From NCBI GenBank assembly GCA_031835245.1, contig JAVKOQ010000227.1, forward strand, positions 20,405 through 84,404: DNA of 64,000 nucleotides, written 5' to 3'. Made by a program: the position numbers and the translations under genes. The stretch is from Balamuthia mandrillaris. Taxonomy: Eukaryota > Discosea > Longamoebia > Balamuthiidae. Positions 24,766-36,800 of the stretch are shown here, piece by piece. Under the pieces are notes generated by a model, which ran no database searches, was not told the DNA's origin, and saw only the letters and a list, made by a program, of their open reading frames with translations. The number at the start of each line of letters is the position of its first letter. Positions within the stretch are counted from its first letter, which is position 1.

Positions 24766-26451
24766 CTAACTAGGTGGAGCCACCGCCTCTTGAGAACAAC
24801 ATGTATTCTGACCAGCATTGTCGGAGTGGAGGTGGACAGCAAGACCGGCCGACGGAGCGATCTCCTCCATACAACCAGAAGCGGAAGAGCAGGAGGGGGA
24901 AGGAGGAGGGTTCTCCACTTCTTCAACCGAACGACTTCCGCCTTTCCTCAAGAAAGTTGTGGCATCTCGTATCGCCGAATGCGGTGATCCATCTTGTTTT
25001 CTTTTTCGTTTTTGGTTGTGAGAACATGGCCGCTTGGTGTATCTTTTCCTCTTCTTATTGATGATGTTGCTGCTGTGATTATCTGACGAGAGTTGCTGTG
25101 TTGAGGATGCACTGCTGATTGTTACTGTTTCTACGGGGGTAGAAGCTGCTGCAGTAATGGAAATTGTAACAGGAGAGGCAGAGGCAAAAGTGGCAGTGTT
25201 GATAGCAGAGGCAGGGGCGAGAGCAGCCGCAAGAGCGGTGTCGTTACCACTACCAAGAGGAGATGCTTCATTGCCATGGCAAGGAAAGGAGCGGAAATCT
25301 TCCTTTTGATTCCTATTTGCTTCTGGAGATGCTGATGATGAGGGTGATGACAGTGGCGGTGGCGTTGTTGTTTGAAATGTAGAGTCTGGGGATGGCAGCA
25401 AAGGGTCAGGAGGAGAGAGATAAAGGTCGATTGGCTTTTGACGATAACTTGTGCCAATTCTAGCAGTCATAGGCGGGCACCTTGCAACAAGTTTTCTTTT
25501 GGGCATTGCTACTGCACTCGTAACACAAGACGCTTCGCTCTTTACGTCGGCCAACTCTTCGGCCTTGGTCTTGTCGCTGCTTTCTTCGCTGCGTTCTTTT
25601 GTCTCTTCATTCCTGTGCTCCTCCTTCTGTTCTTCCATTTCCTTTTCCTTTATCTCTACCTTTTCTTCATCACCACCTTTCGCGTCTTCTTCATTCTTTG
25701 TCCGTAGTTCCGCGTCCACTTCTTCATCCTCATTGGTCTTCACCTCTATACGTTTATCTTCCCATTCCTTGTCCTCCTCTTGCTGCTCTTCCTGTTCTTC
25801 CTCATCCTCTTTTTGCTCATTCTGCAGCGAGCGAGCCTCCTTCTTAATGCAAGACTTAAGTTGAGGTCGAGTTACGGTCTTCTGGCCTTCATGATGGTCA
25901 GGGCCGTAGCGTCCTTCCATTGAATGAAAGAAGGCGGTAAAGTCGAGGTTACCATGGTACTCATCCCTTTGAGTTCTTGCTTGCCTTTTCCGCTCACTGC
26001 GCTCCTGGTCAAGAACCTGGGCAAGCCGTTCTACCAGCTGCTGTCTCCTTCCTGCGAGGCCCAACCCTCTTCTCTTAAGCTCTTCGCGCAACCCTGCCAC
26101 CGTCAGTTCTTCTGGCTGCCAATTTTCAACAACGGTTTCGTCAGGGATACCATCCAAGGAAAGGTGATAGGCCGGTGGGGCGTTGATCTCCAGGTAGTGA
26201 ACCTGCTCCAGCTCCTCCTTGCTTCTAAAACGTGCTCTGCGTTGCGCTTTCATCTGGTTTGTCTCCTCCAACCACCGTTGCAGCAGCTCTTCCCTGTTTT
26301 TGCGGCGAGAGTGGAAGCTTCTCTGCTGTTCGTTCTTGTGGGTGCTGGTGGCACATCTCCTGAAGGCACCGCGCGTGGCAGGCCCCGACCACGTCTCTGC
26401 GGCAAAGGTCGTCGCCGTTTGCCGACGTGCCCTTTGCGATCTTCTGCTCAT
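24766..26451 (-). CDS. SAP-domain protein with charged and Ser/Thr-rich regions
   Basis: Intronless, 561 aa, start ATG near the end of a basic N-terminus (MSRRSQRARRQ). An Arg/Gln-rich helical segment precedes a clear SAP motif (LTVAGLREELKRRGLGLAGR) at about 114-140, immediately followed by a basic helix. Then an extreme Glu/Lys-rich stretch of about 100 residues, a Pro/Ser region, and a basic cluster resembling a nuclear localisation signal (NKKRKRYTKRP). Probably nuclear and DNA/RNA-binding, by the SAP domain only; no orthologue recognised. Many antisense open frames here come from the Glu-rich codons and are not genes. Confidence 0.78.
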   Translation of the reverse strand: MSRRSQRARRQTATTFAAETWSGPATRGAFRRCATSTHKNEQQRSFHSRRKNREELLQRWLEETNQMKAQRRARFRSKEELEQVHYLEINAPPAYHLSLDGIPDETVVENWQPEELTVAGLREELKRRGLGLAGRRQQLVERLAQVLDQERSERKRQARTQRDEYHGNLDFTAFFHSMEGRYGPDHHEGQKTVTRPQLKSCIKKEARSLQNEQKEDEEEQEEQQEEDKEWEDKRIEVKTNEDEEVDAELRTKNEEDAKGGDEEKVEIKEKEMEEQKEEHRNEETKERSEESSDKTKAEELADVKSEASCVTSAVAMPKRKLVARCPPMTARIGTSYRQKPIDLYLSPPDPLLPSPDSTFQTTTPPPLSSPSSSASPEANRNQKEDFRSFPCHGNEASPLGSGNDTALAAALAPASAINTATFASASPVTISITAAASTPVETVTISSASSTQQLSSDNHSSNIINKKRKRYTKRPCSHNQKRKRKQDGSPHSAIRDATTFLRKGGSRSVEEVENPPPSPSCSSASGCMEEIAPSAGLAVHLHSDNAGQNTCCSQEAVAPPS

Positions 26452-26546
26452 TTGCTCTCTCGTTTCTCTCCGCTCTCTCTTGTGTTCTCCTTCATAAAAC
26501 TTGTAAAACAGTTTTTGTCACAAAAATAAAAAAAGGCGGGAAACCC

Positions 26547-27769
26547 CTAAATTGCAGTTGTTGCTGTCGTGGAAGCGGCTTTCAGCAGCAGGAAAGAGAA
26601 AAGAAGGGCAAGGCACCACAGCCCCCCAAACTGAGAGGCGAACTGGGCGGTCCGTTCGGTGAGGAAGGGCTCCCTCCCGTTCGTGTTTTTGAAGGCGGCG
26701 ATGAGGGAGAGAGCGGTGGGGAGAGATGCCAGCGGGAGGTTGAGCGCCAACAGAGTGAGCCAGCCAACCCACGACAGTGGCGCGTGGTGGCCAGCTGCTG
26801 CCGCGTCTGCGCTGCGAGACCCCCAATCGAGTATCCATGTACAGTAATACACGCTGAGACCCATCACGAAGGCGTAGCTAGAAAGAAGTAAGAAGAGATA
26901 GTAGCGATAGCAGTTGTGTAAGCCGAGCAGCTGGGCAAGGGTCGTGGTGTTGGCTCGCTTGTCGGCAAGAATGTCCCTCGTGTTGTTGACGTGAAGAATG
27001 GCAACAGCAAGCAGGCCCATCGGGATCGAGTACCAAAAGGGTATTGAGCCCCACAGGTTTGTCATGAAAGAGGCGAATGAGGTCCACAATCCCCAACTGC
27101 CTTCCTCCCAGGAGAGCTCCTGCTGTTGGTGAAGCAACGCGCCCAAAGTAAAGTTGGTCTGCAAGAAGTAGGTCCCACAGACGGGAAGCGGCCCGAAGCA
27201 AAGAAAGATGACCAGGTCTCCCATGGCTCGCGCCTTGAGCTTCAGGGGCTGCGCTGTGTAGGACCAAGTCAGTACGGCGCCCAGGAGAAGGTACCACACA
27301 AAGAGAGCGCCCCAGTGCAGCATCACGTAGCAGCCGATAAGAGCTGAGGCCAGGTAGCAGCCCATGCAAAACAACAACACTTGTAACGGTGATAGACCCA
27401 AGTCAAACAAGGTGCGGTCGCTTGCCGTGTCCTTTTGGTCGTTACCTGATACAAAGTCGAAGTATGTGCTTTTGGCGTGCATCTATTAGTGCCACATAAA
27501 AACATGGAAGAAAGGAGAGAGAGAGAGAGGCGCAACTTGGTGAGATTGCCAGCGGCATGGATAAATAGAATGCCAAATAAAGTGAGGAAGCAAGTGGCCC
27601 AGCTCCAAGAAATAGGTTCGCCATGTAGTAATGCTTGGGTAGCCCCCGTTCCAGTCGTAAGATCGTGGCGGCCGTTGTAGAGAACGGAAGCAGCCAACAG
27701 GTTGGCAAACACCACCGGTATCAACGATATGGTGAAAGACCATGGCCTCGTAGCTATTAACCACCTCAT
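26547..27769 (-). CDS. UbiA-family prenyltransferase (MenA/UBIAD1 type)
   Basis: Integral membrane enzyme that attaches a polyprenyl chain to an aromatic acceptor; closest in pattern to MenA (demethylmenaquinone synthesis) and UBIAD1 (menaquinone-4). Exons 27769-27537 and 27468-26547, 384 aa. N-terminal RPWSFTISLIPV; first Asp-rich motif NTYFDFVSGND at 78-88, created exactly by splicing (GTTGCG donor, AAAAG acceptor with ACTAAT branch site); second motif NNTRDILADKRANTTTLA at about 240-257; eight to nine hydrophobic segments. The upstream in-frame extension lacks an ATG, so Met 27769 is taken. MenA, UBIAD1 and UbiA cannot be separated with certainty by eye; the NNTRD motif favours the MenA/UBIAD1 clade. 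Confidence 0.85.
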
Positions 27770-27945
27770 GGTCGTTACTTCTGGCTTTGGGGTAGCTACC
27801 ACCGCCCACCCAACCACAACCACTGGCTGCCCAGCGAAGCTCCTGCCCACACACGCACGCACGTTTGCCTATTCTCTCTCCCTATTTAAATTTCTGTCGA
27901 CAGCGCTACGTGCTCCACTACTGTACCGGTGGGAGCAGGAGATGT

Positions 27946-28966
27946 TTATTTTGGTGTTTTAGCATCATGGGCAGCAGCACCAGCATCAGGGCCAGCGGCG
28001 GGAGGCATCGCTCCGTCGGGAATCTGGGTGCTGGCATTGCTATCTGCTTGTTGATGTGCTTCTTTGGAGGAGGTAGCCGTTACCACCACAGAGGGCAGTT
28101 CACTAAAGTTGGATGAAACGTCGCTCCCAAACTCAAACGCACTATCTGCGCTTTTTATAGGAACGTCGCTGTGAACGGCGGAGTCACCAACTTGAAGGGG
28201 TGAGGAGGTGTTTGGACTATAGCTTTGGTTCTTTGTCTGTTTCGCTCTTGTCACAGTGGTCGCTTTTCGTGAAGCGGGTAGCGTTGGACTACTGTTTTTG
28301 GTTTGTGTCTTTGCAACCTTGCTTGAGTGCGAAGAGGAGAAGGTAGTAGGAAGGGGTGCTAGTTTTGGTCTAGAAATAGGGAAAGCCGTTGTACCTGAAG
28401 TTGCAGCAGCGGGTGTAGTGGATTGGAAGGCGAATTGCTGTGGTTGCCCGTTGTTGGGAGAAGAACCTTTGTTTTTGCCGTTTTGTAAGCTGAATTGGGC
28501 TGTATAGGTGACGCCTGTTGCAGCTGACGAATTTAACTTGGCAGCCTGAGCTACTGCTGCCATGCGAGCTGCCATCTGAGCCATCTGCGAGGCGCTCTGG
28601 TATTTGACTGTTAGTTATATGTAGCAATGCTATAAACAGCAATCAAAAAGGAGGAGAATAGCCAACCACTTGTTGTTGCAACAGAGCCAAAGGGGTAATA
28701 TTTTGGGACAAAGGATTAGCGTTGGGAATGACTTGGGCAGGACGCACAGTCGCCTCGGAAGGGGTGTCAGCATCGGCAGTGAAAGAATTTGAAGAAGAGG
28801 AGGAGGTGGAAGACGAAGATGAAGAATGTAACTTGGTTGCCCTTGTAGTGGTAGTGGCATTCAACTCGGTGCTGGAGGGAAGAGAACTAGTTTTAGGCGC
28901 AATTGATGTAGTGGAAGAGGCAGGATGGGAGGCAAAGGTAAACGTCTTCGACGTCCATGACGACAT
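27946..28966 (-). CDS. Ser/Thr/Ala-rich protein of unknown function
   Basis: Two exons: 28966-28667 (or -28670) and 28596-27946, about 316 aa. Not recognised. It starts MSSWTSKTFTFA within the last copy of a 58-bp tandem repeat; other copies of the same ATG lie in the two other frames. The N-terminal part is Ser/Thr-rich with a run of serines; exon 2 opens with a Met/Ala/Gln helix (SASQMAQMAARMAAVAQAAK) and continues Ser/Pro/Thr-rich with a Lys/Arg-rich patch. Composition resembles the larger gene at 45-48.6 kb. Disordered, possibly nuclear; no function offered. Start uncertain. Confidence 0.55.
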
Positions 28967-29108
28967 AAGGGCTGCCTGAGGCTGAGGCTGCAAAGGTAAA
29001 CGTCTTCGACGTCCATGACGACATAAGGGCTGCCTGAGGCTGAGGCTGCAAAGGTAAACGTCTTCGACGTCCATGACGACATAAGGGCTGCCTGAGGCTG
29101 AGGCTGCA
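28926..29108. repeat. 58-bp tandem repeat, about three copies
   Basis: Nearly identical units repeat every 58 bp (register points 28981, 29039, 29097) with a partial copy at the left. They lie between the starts of two divergent genes. 58 is not a multiple of three, so each copy presents its sequence in a new frame. On the minus strand each unit ends in a TTTGCAG that resembles a 3' splice site. Confidence 0.95.
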
Positions 29109-29233
29109 AAGGAGACACCTGGCGAAGGCAACGAAACCAAACGTGGGCTGGCAATCATGAGGAGGAAGGATCTCAGCATGAGGTCCCCACCAGCAAGGCT
29201 CAACAGAGACGCAGCCTTTTGTCAGTGGTTGAC

Positions 29234-30308
29234 ATGCACCGCATCCAAGAGGAAGAACTTCGTAGGGAGGACGAACGGAAAGAAAGCCTGAGAAAAGAGG
29301 CAGAGCAGAAGAAAAAACTGGAGGAGTACAAGAGAAAAACTCAGCCATGGCTTTATATGTGGGACTTTGATGAGCAACAAGGAGATACCCAGATGCGAAC
29401 CCAAGAGCAGAGCCTTTCGCTGGCACCGCCACCGAACGATCCCGCGGACTCTGTGGGTGCCAACAACTATTCCCGCCATCATGAGGAGGTTTGGTTAACT
29501 TTTCCCAAACTCTGCTGCTTGATACCTTGTTAAGAGCGTTATTACCCAACAAAACAAGCAGCAGAGCATCGCTCCCGTCATTAATGCCACCACTACTACA
29601 ACTTCCGCAGCCCCAGGTTCAGCTGTGGACGAACTGGAGAGTATCCTCCATTCACTGGAGGTAACTTGCCAACAGGAGGCAGAACGGGAAAATGGACACA
29701 CACAACCAAACAAACCTGATACTCGACTTCCAATACCAATCCTAATTCCTCTCACTTCTCCCCTCTCTATGGAAGATGCGAAGCTGAAGCTAGCTGACCT
29801 TGAACGTGGGTGGAGGCTAGACGAGATTAGTAACGCACTCTGCAATGTCTACCTCGTTTCATCCTACAAAGAAGGCCTTCGTTTCATGCAAGACCTGATG
29901 GAGCTCTCTGACAGGGAAAATCTGCCTTATCCCAAAGTATCCCTTCACCATTGCTCCGAAGAAAAGGAGGCATTCAACGTGACCGTTGAGGTTATTAGCC
30001 TATGCGGGGTGACCACCAAGACCTTCATGCACGCCGCGCAGATCGACCAACTTCCATTCCCGCCTACCAACCACACTGCAGCGTTACTGAGTGCGCCTCA
30101 CCCATACGGAACGCCTCAGAGCCCCCACACCCTCGTCAAGAAACTAAGGATGGCGAAAGGCAACCTCAGCACTCCCAGAGAACGATTGGACCAGTTTGAG
30201 GAATTCTTGGAGGCAGCGCAGGCAGGCGATGTGCCCACCATGTACGAAATTGGGCTGCGACTGCTAAAGGGGTATGCCAGAAACGAGTTTGTTGTTTCTG
30301 CCAAGTAG
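29234..30308 (+). CDS. Pterin-4a-carbinolamine dehydratase-like domain protein
   Basis: Two exons, 29234-29488 and 29535-30308, 342 aa; donor GTTTGG, acceptor TTAAG. The N-terminus is a charged coiled coil (EEELRREDERKESLRKEAEQ). The C-terminal domain follows the PCD pattern: a Trp-containing start (LERGWRLDEISNAL), a helix SYKEGLRFMQDLMELSD, a strand, then VTVEVISLCGVTTKTFMHAA. The catalytic His-His-Pro segment of active PCD (KLDHHPEW) is replaced here by ENLPYPK, so if the fold is right the enzyme is probably inactive or altered. The assignment is by pattern only and could be wrong. The start is the first ATG of the frame. Confidence 0.5.
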
Positions 30309-30432
30309 CAGTAGTTTTGCATTGTTGTTGCACATTTTTGATGAAGAGCGAAGGAAGAAACAGGTAATTTTACAATAGGAACAAACAAAAATAAAATAAG
30401 ATCACAACAACAAATAACAAGCGGTTGGTTTT

Positions 30433-31336
30433 TTAGGCTCGCTTACCGCCTTCGTTTTCATGTTCAAGAACTCCTCGGTCATCAAGCACCTCCACCACGT
30501 GCAAACACTTTCGTCTGGACTTGCCTCCCTCCGCCTCTCCATCGCTATCACACGGCTCCACAAAGAGCAGATCTTCCAACTCGATGTGCTGCGGCGACTC
30601 AGTGGAGCAGTAATCTTCTTCCTCGTCGCTGTCGGTACAATGGTTGCTTTCATGAACGCGTCGCCGCTCTCCCTTTAGAGTGATCCTCTGCACCAAAATG
30701 CTGGCCCCTACGAACAACATGCCCGAAAGCAGAAATATGGCCTTGTAGCCGATATGTTCCACTCCGGCTTGGTTGCTCAGTGGTTGAAGGTTATCTAACA
30801 AAAGACCTGCCAACGCTGGTGCCACCAGCTAATGTTTTTTGTTAACGGTTAGAAGGGGCATTATGACATTAAAAAGAGAGAAGAAGAAGAAAAGAAGAAG
30901 AACAAGAAGAACCAGAACAAGAAGAACGTACAGTGGGTAAAGTCCAAGATATGTGCCACACACCCATATCTTTGGCGTAGCTTTTAGAGGAAGGGAGCAC
31001 ATCACTGACCAATGCAAAATCCACACTGTCAATATGAAAATAATTCAGTTTAGGGGTGGTGTAAAGCAGTGAGCGAGATCAACAAACAACAAACTACGAA
31101 ACCTTGTATAAGCGCCATAGCCAACCCCAAAAATAAGACCAGAGACCACCAAGAGCCAATATGGATGAAATACTAACAAGGCAATTGGCACAAACGCCAT
31201 CAGCCCATTTGATACATAGATAACCACTTTTCGTCCACATTTATCCGAAGCAATGCCTTAGAACAACAGGAAGAAAAATAATTATTACGTCATGTTCAAG
31301 TTCTAGTGCATAAGAGACAAGAACAAAGGAGAAAGC

Positions 31337-31379
<43 letters not shown>

Positions 31380-33483
31380 GGGGGGGAGGAGGAGGAGGAA
31401 GATGCTAATTACCTCCAATGAGAGAACTGCCAAGAGCGCCCAGTGTGACATTCAATGCAAATACAGAAGCTGCAGCTTCTGGGCCAGCAACTTCCAACCC
31501 CAGAAAACGATACGGCCGTTCAACGGTGTCTCTAATAAAATATTGAAGGAACTGGGAGTACCAACGTAAGAGAAAGGAAATAGAGGAAATAGAGGAAGGA
31601 GCAAAGCGTACCTGAATGACGATTTGAAAACCGGAGCTAACCAAGAATCGAGTGCAAAATACCCAAAAGAAATTGCTATTGAGGAACGGAGCGCACATGT
31701 CTTTTAAGAAACCAAGAGAAAGGGCTGATATGTGCATGAAATCATCGCTAGAATCATCTATGAGTCTGTAGTAGTTCTCATCATCCGCAAGATAGAGTTC
31801 CTCCGATGAGTCGCCATTTCTTTGGTCATCTTGTCGTACCGTCATAAAGCACCGTTGCTCTCTTGTGATCAATACTGTTCCTAACATTCCTAAAATCTGC
31901 ACACCTGCAAGGAGAAAGAAGGCTCCTGGTACCGTTACATAGTCCAAAAAGAATCCCAGCACCCCTGTAGTTAATGGAGTGTCGTGTCATCATTATTTTG
32001 TTCAAGAAAAACGAAAACAACAAGAAATAAGAAAAAACAAAAACGCACCGCCGCCTAGAAGATTGCCAAACATGGTCATAAGGCCAATCCAGCCAGAACA
32101 CATGCCGAGCTGCTTGTCAGGAACGATGTCAGGGACCAAAGCGGTGTAAGGAGCAGAAGCCACAGCATCGAAGCATGCAACGAGAGCATAGGAGAGGCAG
32201 TAGGGCACTACCCATGTAACGCCCTCCCGTCCCACCAGCGGAAATAGAAGCAAATGGGCTGAGAGCAGAACAGCGCCTACCCCAAGAAATGGCAGCCTTC
32301 TTCCCACTGGAAAGCAAAAGTGGGATTTTATACTAGTCCTGTCACTGTTTATGTTGGTTTAAGTTTTTTGTTCGAGTAAGTAACGACAAGAAAGGACAGA
32401 TATGATATGCAAGAAAGAGCAGAAGAAGGAGAAGAAGCACATGAAGAGGAATAGCATAACGAGAAGAGCAAGTAGCAAGAAGCAAGAAGAATGAGGAAAG
32501 AACCTGAAACTTCCAATAAGAGGAAAGGCAACGATGGAAGTGAGAGCGCCAGCCAAGGTAACGATACCAACGGTGGTGCCTTTGTAGCCCTCTCCAACCA
32601 TGGTAAGCACTTGATTGGGCAGTAACAAGATGAGAAACGCCGACCAAAACGTGCCCCTCGAGAACCAGTACAGACATAAGAAGAAGAGGCGGAGTTGACT
32701 AAGCTTTCCCTTCATCTCCTGCGGCATATCTGCTATGTTACGATATACCGATCGTTTCTTTTTCTTTTGTTTGTTGCCGTTGCTGCTGCTTCCGTTGTTT
32801 GTGCTGTTGGTAGAGGAGGAATGTAGTGCGTTTGGTTGTTGGCCTTGCAGTTGCGGGGATTGTGGTTGTTGGTTCGTTGCTAAAGTAAAAGAGGCAGAAG
32901 TAGGAGTGGTAGGAGAAGAAGAGGCGTCAAAAAAGTCGTTGGTTGTGGGAAGAGTTGGAAAAGAGAAGGAAGAGGGAAGGGAGGCGGTAGAAGAGGGAGC
33001 CGAGGGGGAGGACGGAGAAGAGAAGAGAGGCAGCAAAGAGGAGGAAGAGTGGAGCTTGTTGCGGTAGATGCTAAAGTCAAAGCCGTTCACTCCGCCGATG
33101 CCAACGCTCCTCATGGTGACCTTGCCCAAGCTTTGGCTTCGATAGTGGTGTCCCTTTTGGCCTTTCCTCTGTTGTTGCTGTTGTTTGGTTGCTCCTCCTC
33201 CAACTGCGCCACTACTTCTCCGTATGTTTCGTATGGCAGCGACGCCTTTGCCAATGCCTCTTCCAGTGCTGTTGGCCAACGCGGCAGAGGCCTTGCCCAG
33301 AGCGGATCCCATTTTGAAGGCAACAGAAGAAGAGGAAGCAGAGGAGGAGGAAGAAGAACTTGAAGAGGAGGAATGAGTAGAGGCGGAAGGTACGCCTACA
33401 ACATTTTCTTCTGCCTCCTGGAACTTGTCTTCTTGCCCAAGTCCAAGCCAGCCGCTGCTGTCGTAGCTGTTATTACGTCTCAT
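30433..33483 (-). CDS. Major facilitator superfamily transporter
   Basis: Polytopic membrane transporter. Seven exons: 33483-32511, 32306-32049, 31964-31612, 31551-31413, 31256-31103, 31025-30932, 30828-30433; 788 aa. About 240 residues of Ser-rich N-terminal cytosolic sequence precede the first membrane segment. MFS features: GRRLPFLGVG after the first pair of helices, a central cytosolic loop with acidic residues, and the loop 8-9 repeat GIASDKCGRKVVIYV. The tail is acidic. The exon 1/2 join is the weakest: the phase-correct option uses a GTTTCA donor and gives IGMGRRLPF, shorter than the usual GxLSDRxGRR, so a small exon may be missing. Substrate unknown; it vaguely recalls the sugar/cation symporter branch. 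Confidence 0.82.
31329..31377. repeat. (AG)n microsatellite, MFS intron 4
   Basis: GA run followed by a G-rich stretch; pyrimidine on the sense strand. Confidence 0.92.
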
Positions 33484-33891
33484 CTTCGTTCTTCTATTTG
33501 TTGTTGTTGTTCCAGTTTTGCTTTGGTTTTTTTAAAAAAACGAAAACCGTTCTTGCAATGGGCTCGAGCTGCTACCAGTACTTGCAACTGACTGACTCTC
33601 GTTTCTCCCCTCCTCACAGGCAACGCCACCGCCGGTTGGCAAGAAGAAGAAAAGGCTACCTACCGCTGCGGCTATTTTTTTTTTCTTTCTGACAAGAATG
33701 AAAAGGACAAACAAACAAAAAAAAAAAAATTAATTTTTAGCGCCCCGATTGAGGGGTTGTTTTTAGAATTAATCTTTAAAAGGAAGGTAATTAAATTTCC
33801 ATGGTTAATTGCTAAGGACGATGCTGGCCATCCCCCCCCCCCCCCTTTTGAAGGGATATGGCCACTTTTAGCAATGGTTAATCCCCTTTGG
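33484..33891. other. Intergenic, MFS upstream / Slo 3' flank
   Basis: No gene. Holds an A/T-rich stretch and a run of about 14 C at 33831-33844. Confidence 0.5.
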
Positions 33892-36800
33892 CTATTTCTC
33901 TTTCTTGCGTCCCAACAAACTCAACTTTCGTTTCTTCTTTTGCTTGGGAGCTTGAACTCTATCGGGATTTTGTCCTGTTTCGTGTTTGGCTTGTTCACCA
34001 TCATTGGAGCTGCTGGCACCGTCTCCGTCATCCAGAGCGCTTGTCCTGTCCTCACTTTCTGCATCGCCATCATAAAGCCAGGCTGCTTGCATGTCCTGCT
34101 TCTTCTTCTGCCACTGTTTGTCCTTCATAAACTCGGGCTCAGAGAGAGCCATGAGGAACACTTTGTCGTCGGAGAGCAAGGTGGTACGAGGATGTGGGTT
34201 CGTGTAAACATAACGTTCAGCTGCTTTCTGATTGTCCACCAGATATTCGTCAAAGCATTCCCAATGGTGGCCCTCTGTTTGTTTTACAATTTTCGTTAGA
34301 TAACATCCACATTGGGGAAAGAACAGATCTTTGGGAATTTTTACCCTCATCTCCTTGTTTGGTTTTCTCGGCATCCGAATCCTCTTCGATCTCTTCTTTG
34401 TCATCATCGCTGCTGTCGTTGTCGCTGTCGGAATATTCCGCTGATGGCGCGTGACGTTCACTCTTTGAATTCTTCCTGCGATAGAGTGCCACCGCTAGGC
34501 CTGATTTCTGTGTCAACATACGACAGAACAATTTCTTAAAGGACTTTCCCACCAGCCCTGATGGCACAGATACAGCCCAAAGGTTACAACCACCTTGAAA
34601 ACCTCTTAAGTTAATAACAATTTAACAATGAGAGAGAGAGAGAGAGAGCCTTACAAAGACGTTCCATCAACGTAGTTCCGCAACCCGTCAACAGTTTGAT
34701 CATGTGCAACATGCGAGGACTCCAAAAGAGCTACAAAGAAAACATGATTCGAATAAGCCGTTCGCTGCTGCAGATGTAAACAAGGATACCGAGTTTTATA
34801 CGCACTTGAATCAAAACAGAATTCATGAGAGAAGGGGTGTAGAGGCGACCTGCAGCAAATGGACCCAAAAAGTTATAAGTGCTGTGGGGTGACGTGCTGT
34901 ACAGCTTGGCGAGCCTCTTCATGTATGTGTCTGTTGTTTCTTCTTCCGAGAAACGCATGTTTTGGGCATCGGCTTTTTCCATCAATCAACATAAACGAGC
35001 ATGAGTAAAAACATTTTGGGAGGGGAGGATAATGAGAGAAATGAAAGAATAAAGAGAGTAACAAAGGAAAATTACCAATAGACGTCAGCGCAATTTTCTC
35101 CGGCCAAAAGGCTTGAATCGTTCGCAACGTGAACAGCTTCTCAGCGTCTATCAATGTCTTCTCTTCGGAGGAGGAGCTCTCATTGTCGTTGTTGTTACTA
35201 GATGGTTTGTCCAAAATAATGATTCGACCGGCCTTTGCAACTCCTGCACGATGCAAGTCTCGCTCCTCGAGGCCGCTTCCTTGTACGAAGTATATGTGAG
35301 GAAATAGGGACAGTTTCACCCAGAGTTCGGATGCTGGAGGGATAGGGCTGAGTATCACGATTCTTCGAGGAAAGCGAATGTTACGCCCTCGCAATCCCAA
35401 CACCAACGTTTCCAGACCCACGCGCCATCTGTTGTTGTACCGAGAAGAGTTGTTTAGTTGCAAACAGCTTCAGACAAAGAGACCATAACATCAAATGAAG
35501 GTAAATGCCAGCGATGCAAGATCAACGAACCCAATGAGCAAGACATGGTTTTCGAAGCGAATGATAGGGACAATGGGTGGAGAGTCGCCTTCCAGAATAG
35601 CGTTATAAGGTGGATTCAGGTAGAACAGAGATCCCCATATATCGTCCCCAGCTGATACAAGGATCAGTACTGACAGAGGGAGAGAGAAAAAGGAATATAC
35701 AAACTCGATGGGCGCAAACATCTTTTGCGCAAAGCAGTCCAAACGTCGATTTTGTGGAAATTATGCTGCGTCAGTTCCTCCATGCTCAACGTCGGCTGGG
35801 ATACCACCTCAATCCTACTTCCCAGACCAATCTATGCTTTGGTATGAATAACAACAGGGCCAATAATAACGAAACGAGCACAGAGGGCGAGAACGTACAT
35901 CGACCAGATATTGGGGTTTCATAATGGCTCTCGCGATGGCTCTCCTAACGTGTAGAGCCGTTCTTCCTGGTTTGTTGATGTTTGTTAGTTTTTCCAGCTC
36001 CACTTCCTTTAACATCTTCTGCACAGCAAGTCGCTTTGCCGCCTCGTCCCCACTGTCATCTGAGGTAGCTGGTATTTCTTCAGCGGCAGTGCCTGGCGGG
36101 TTCTTCTCTCCCGGGTCGCCACCTAAGTCGTTCAAGGCAGCGAGCGTCATTTGAGTTTCTTTTCTTAGCAGGCGTCTCATTTTTCTCATTTTGTTATCAT
36201 TTCCTTGATACTTGGCTTTCTTTGCCAACAGGATATCGTGAAGATCGATGGCTTGCAACACATCACTAGAGGGAGATATCACAGCAGCCATCTCACCGCC
36301 TTGAATCACGTACTCGGTGGGGAGCATGACCAGAGCTCCTCTTTGGTTGGCTATTTGTACATTATTCTTGGCGTCTTTTAACCTAACTGTGGAGTTCTTC
36401 ATCGAACCCAAAAGAGTTGGTCCTCTAGAGGTCTTAGCTGAAGGGTCTTCAATGGTGTCGTTGAGGAGCGACGGATTGACGCATTCTACTCCTAGCAAAA
36501 GTACATGGTAGTATTTGAACAGCAACTGCGAGTCATAAGAAAATGGGATGTAAGATAAGGTTAGAGCAGGAAGGCTGGAACGAATCTGGCGTATTGCACC
36601 TTTGCTGCCTCCGAGAAATGTAATCCTTTGAAGGAAAGTGGCAATTCTTCCAGCGCATAGAGCTGGTTCGCTGTTCCCTTTACTGTGCCATATGCATCCA
36701 GGTTGTAGGTTTAAAAAAACCACAGAAACATCAAGTGAACAAAAGTCATGAGGGGCTTTCAAATGCAAATCAACAACAAATATAGAAATAAACCATATTC

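Noticed and set aside
25372-26529. Plus-strand ORFs antisense to the SAP gene
   Set aside because: Mirror of the Glu/Lys-rich codons of the minus-strand gene; no domain or start support.
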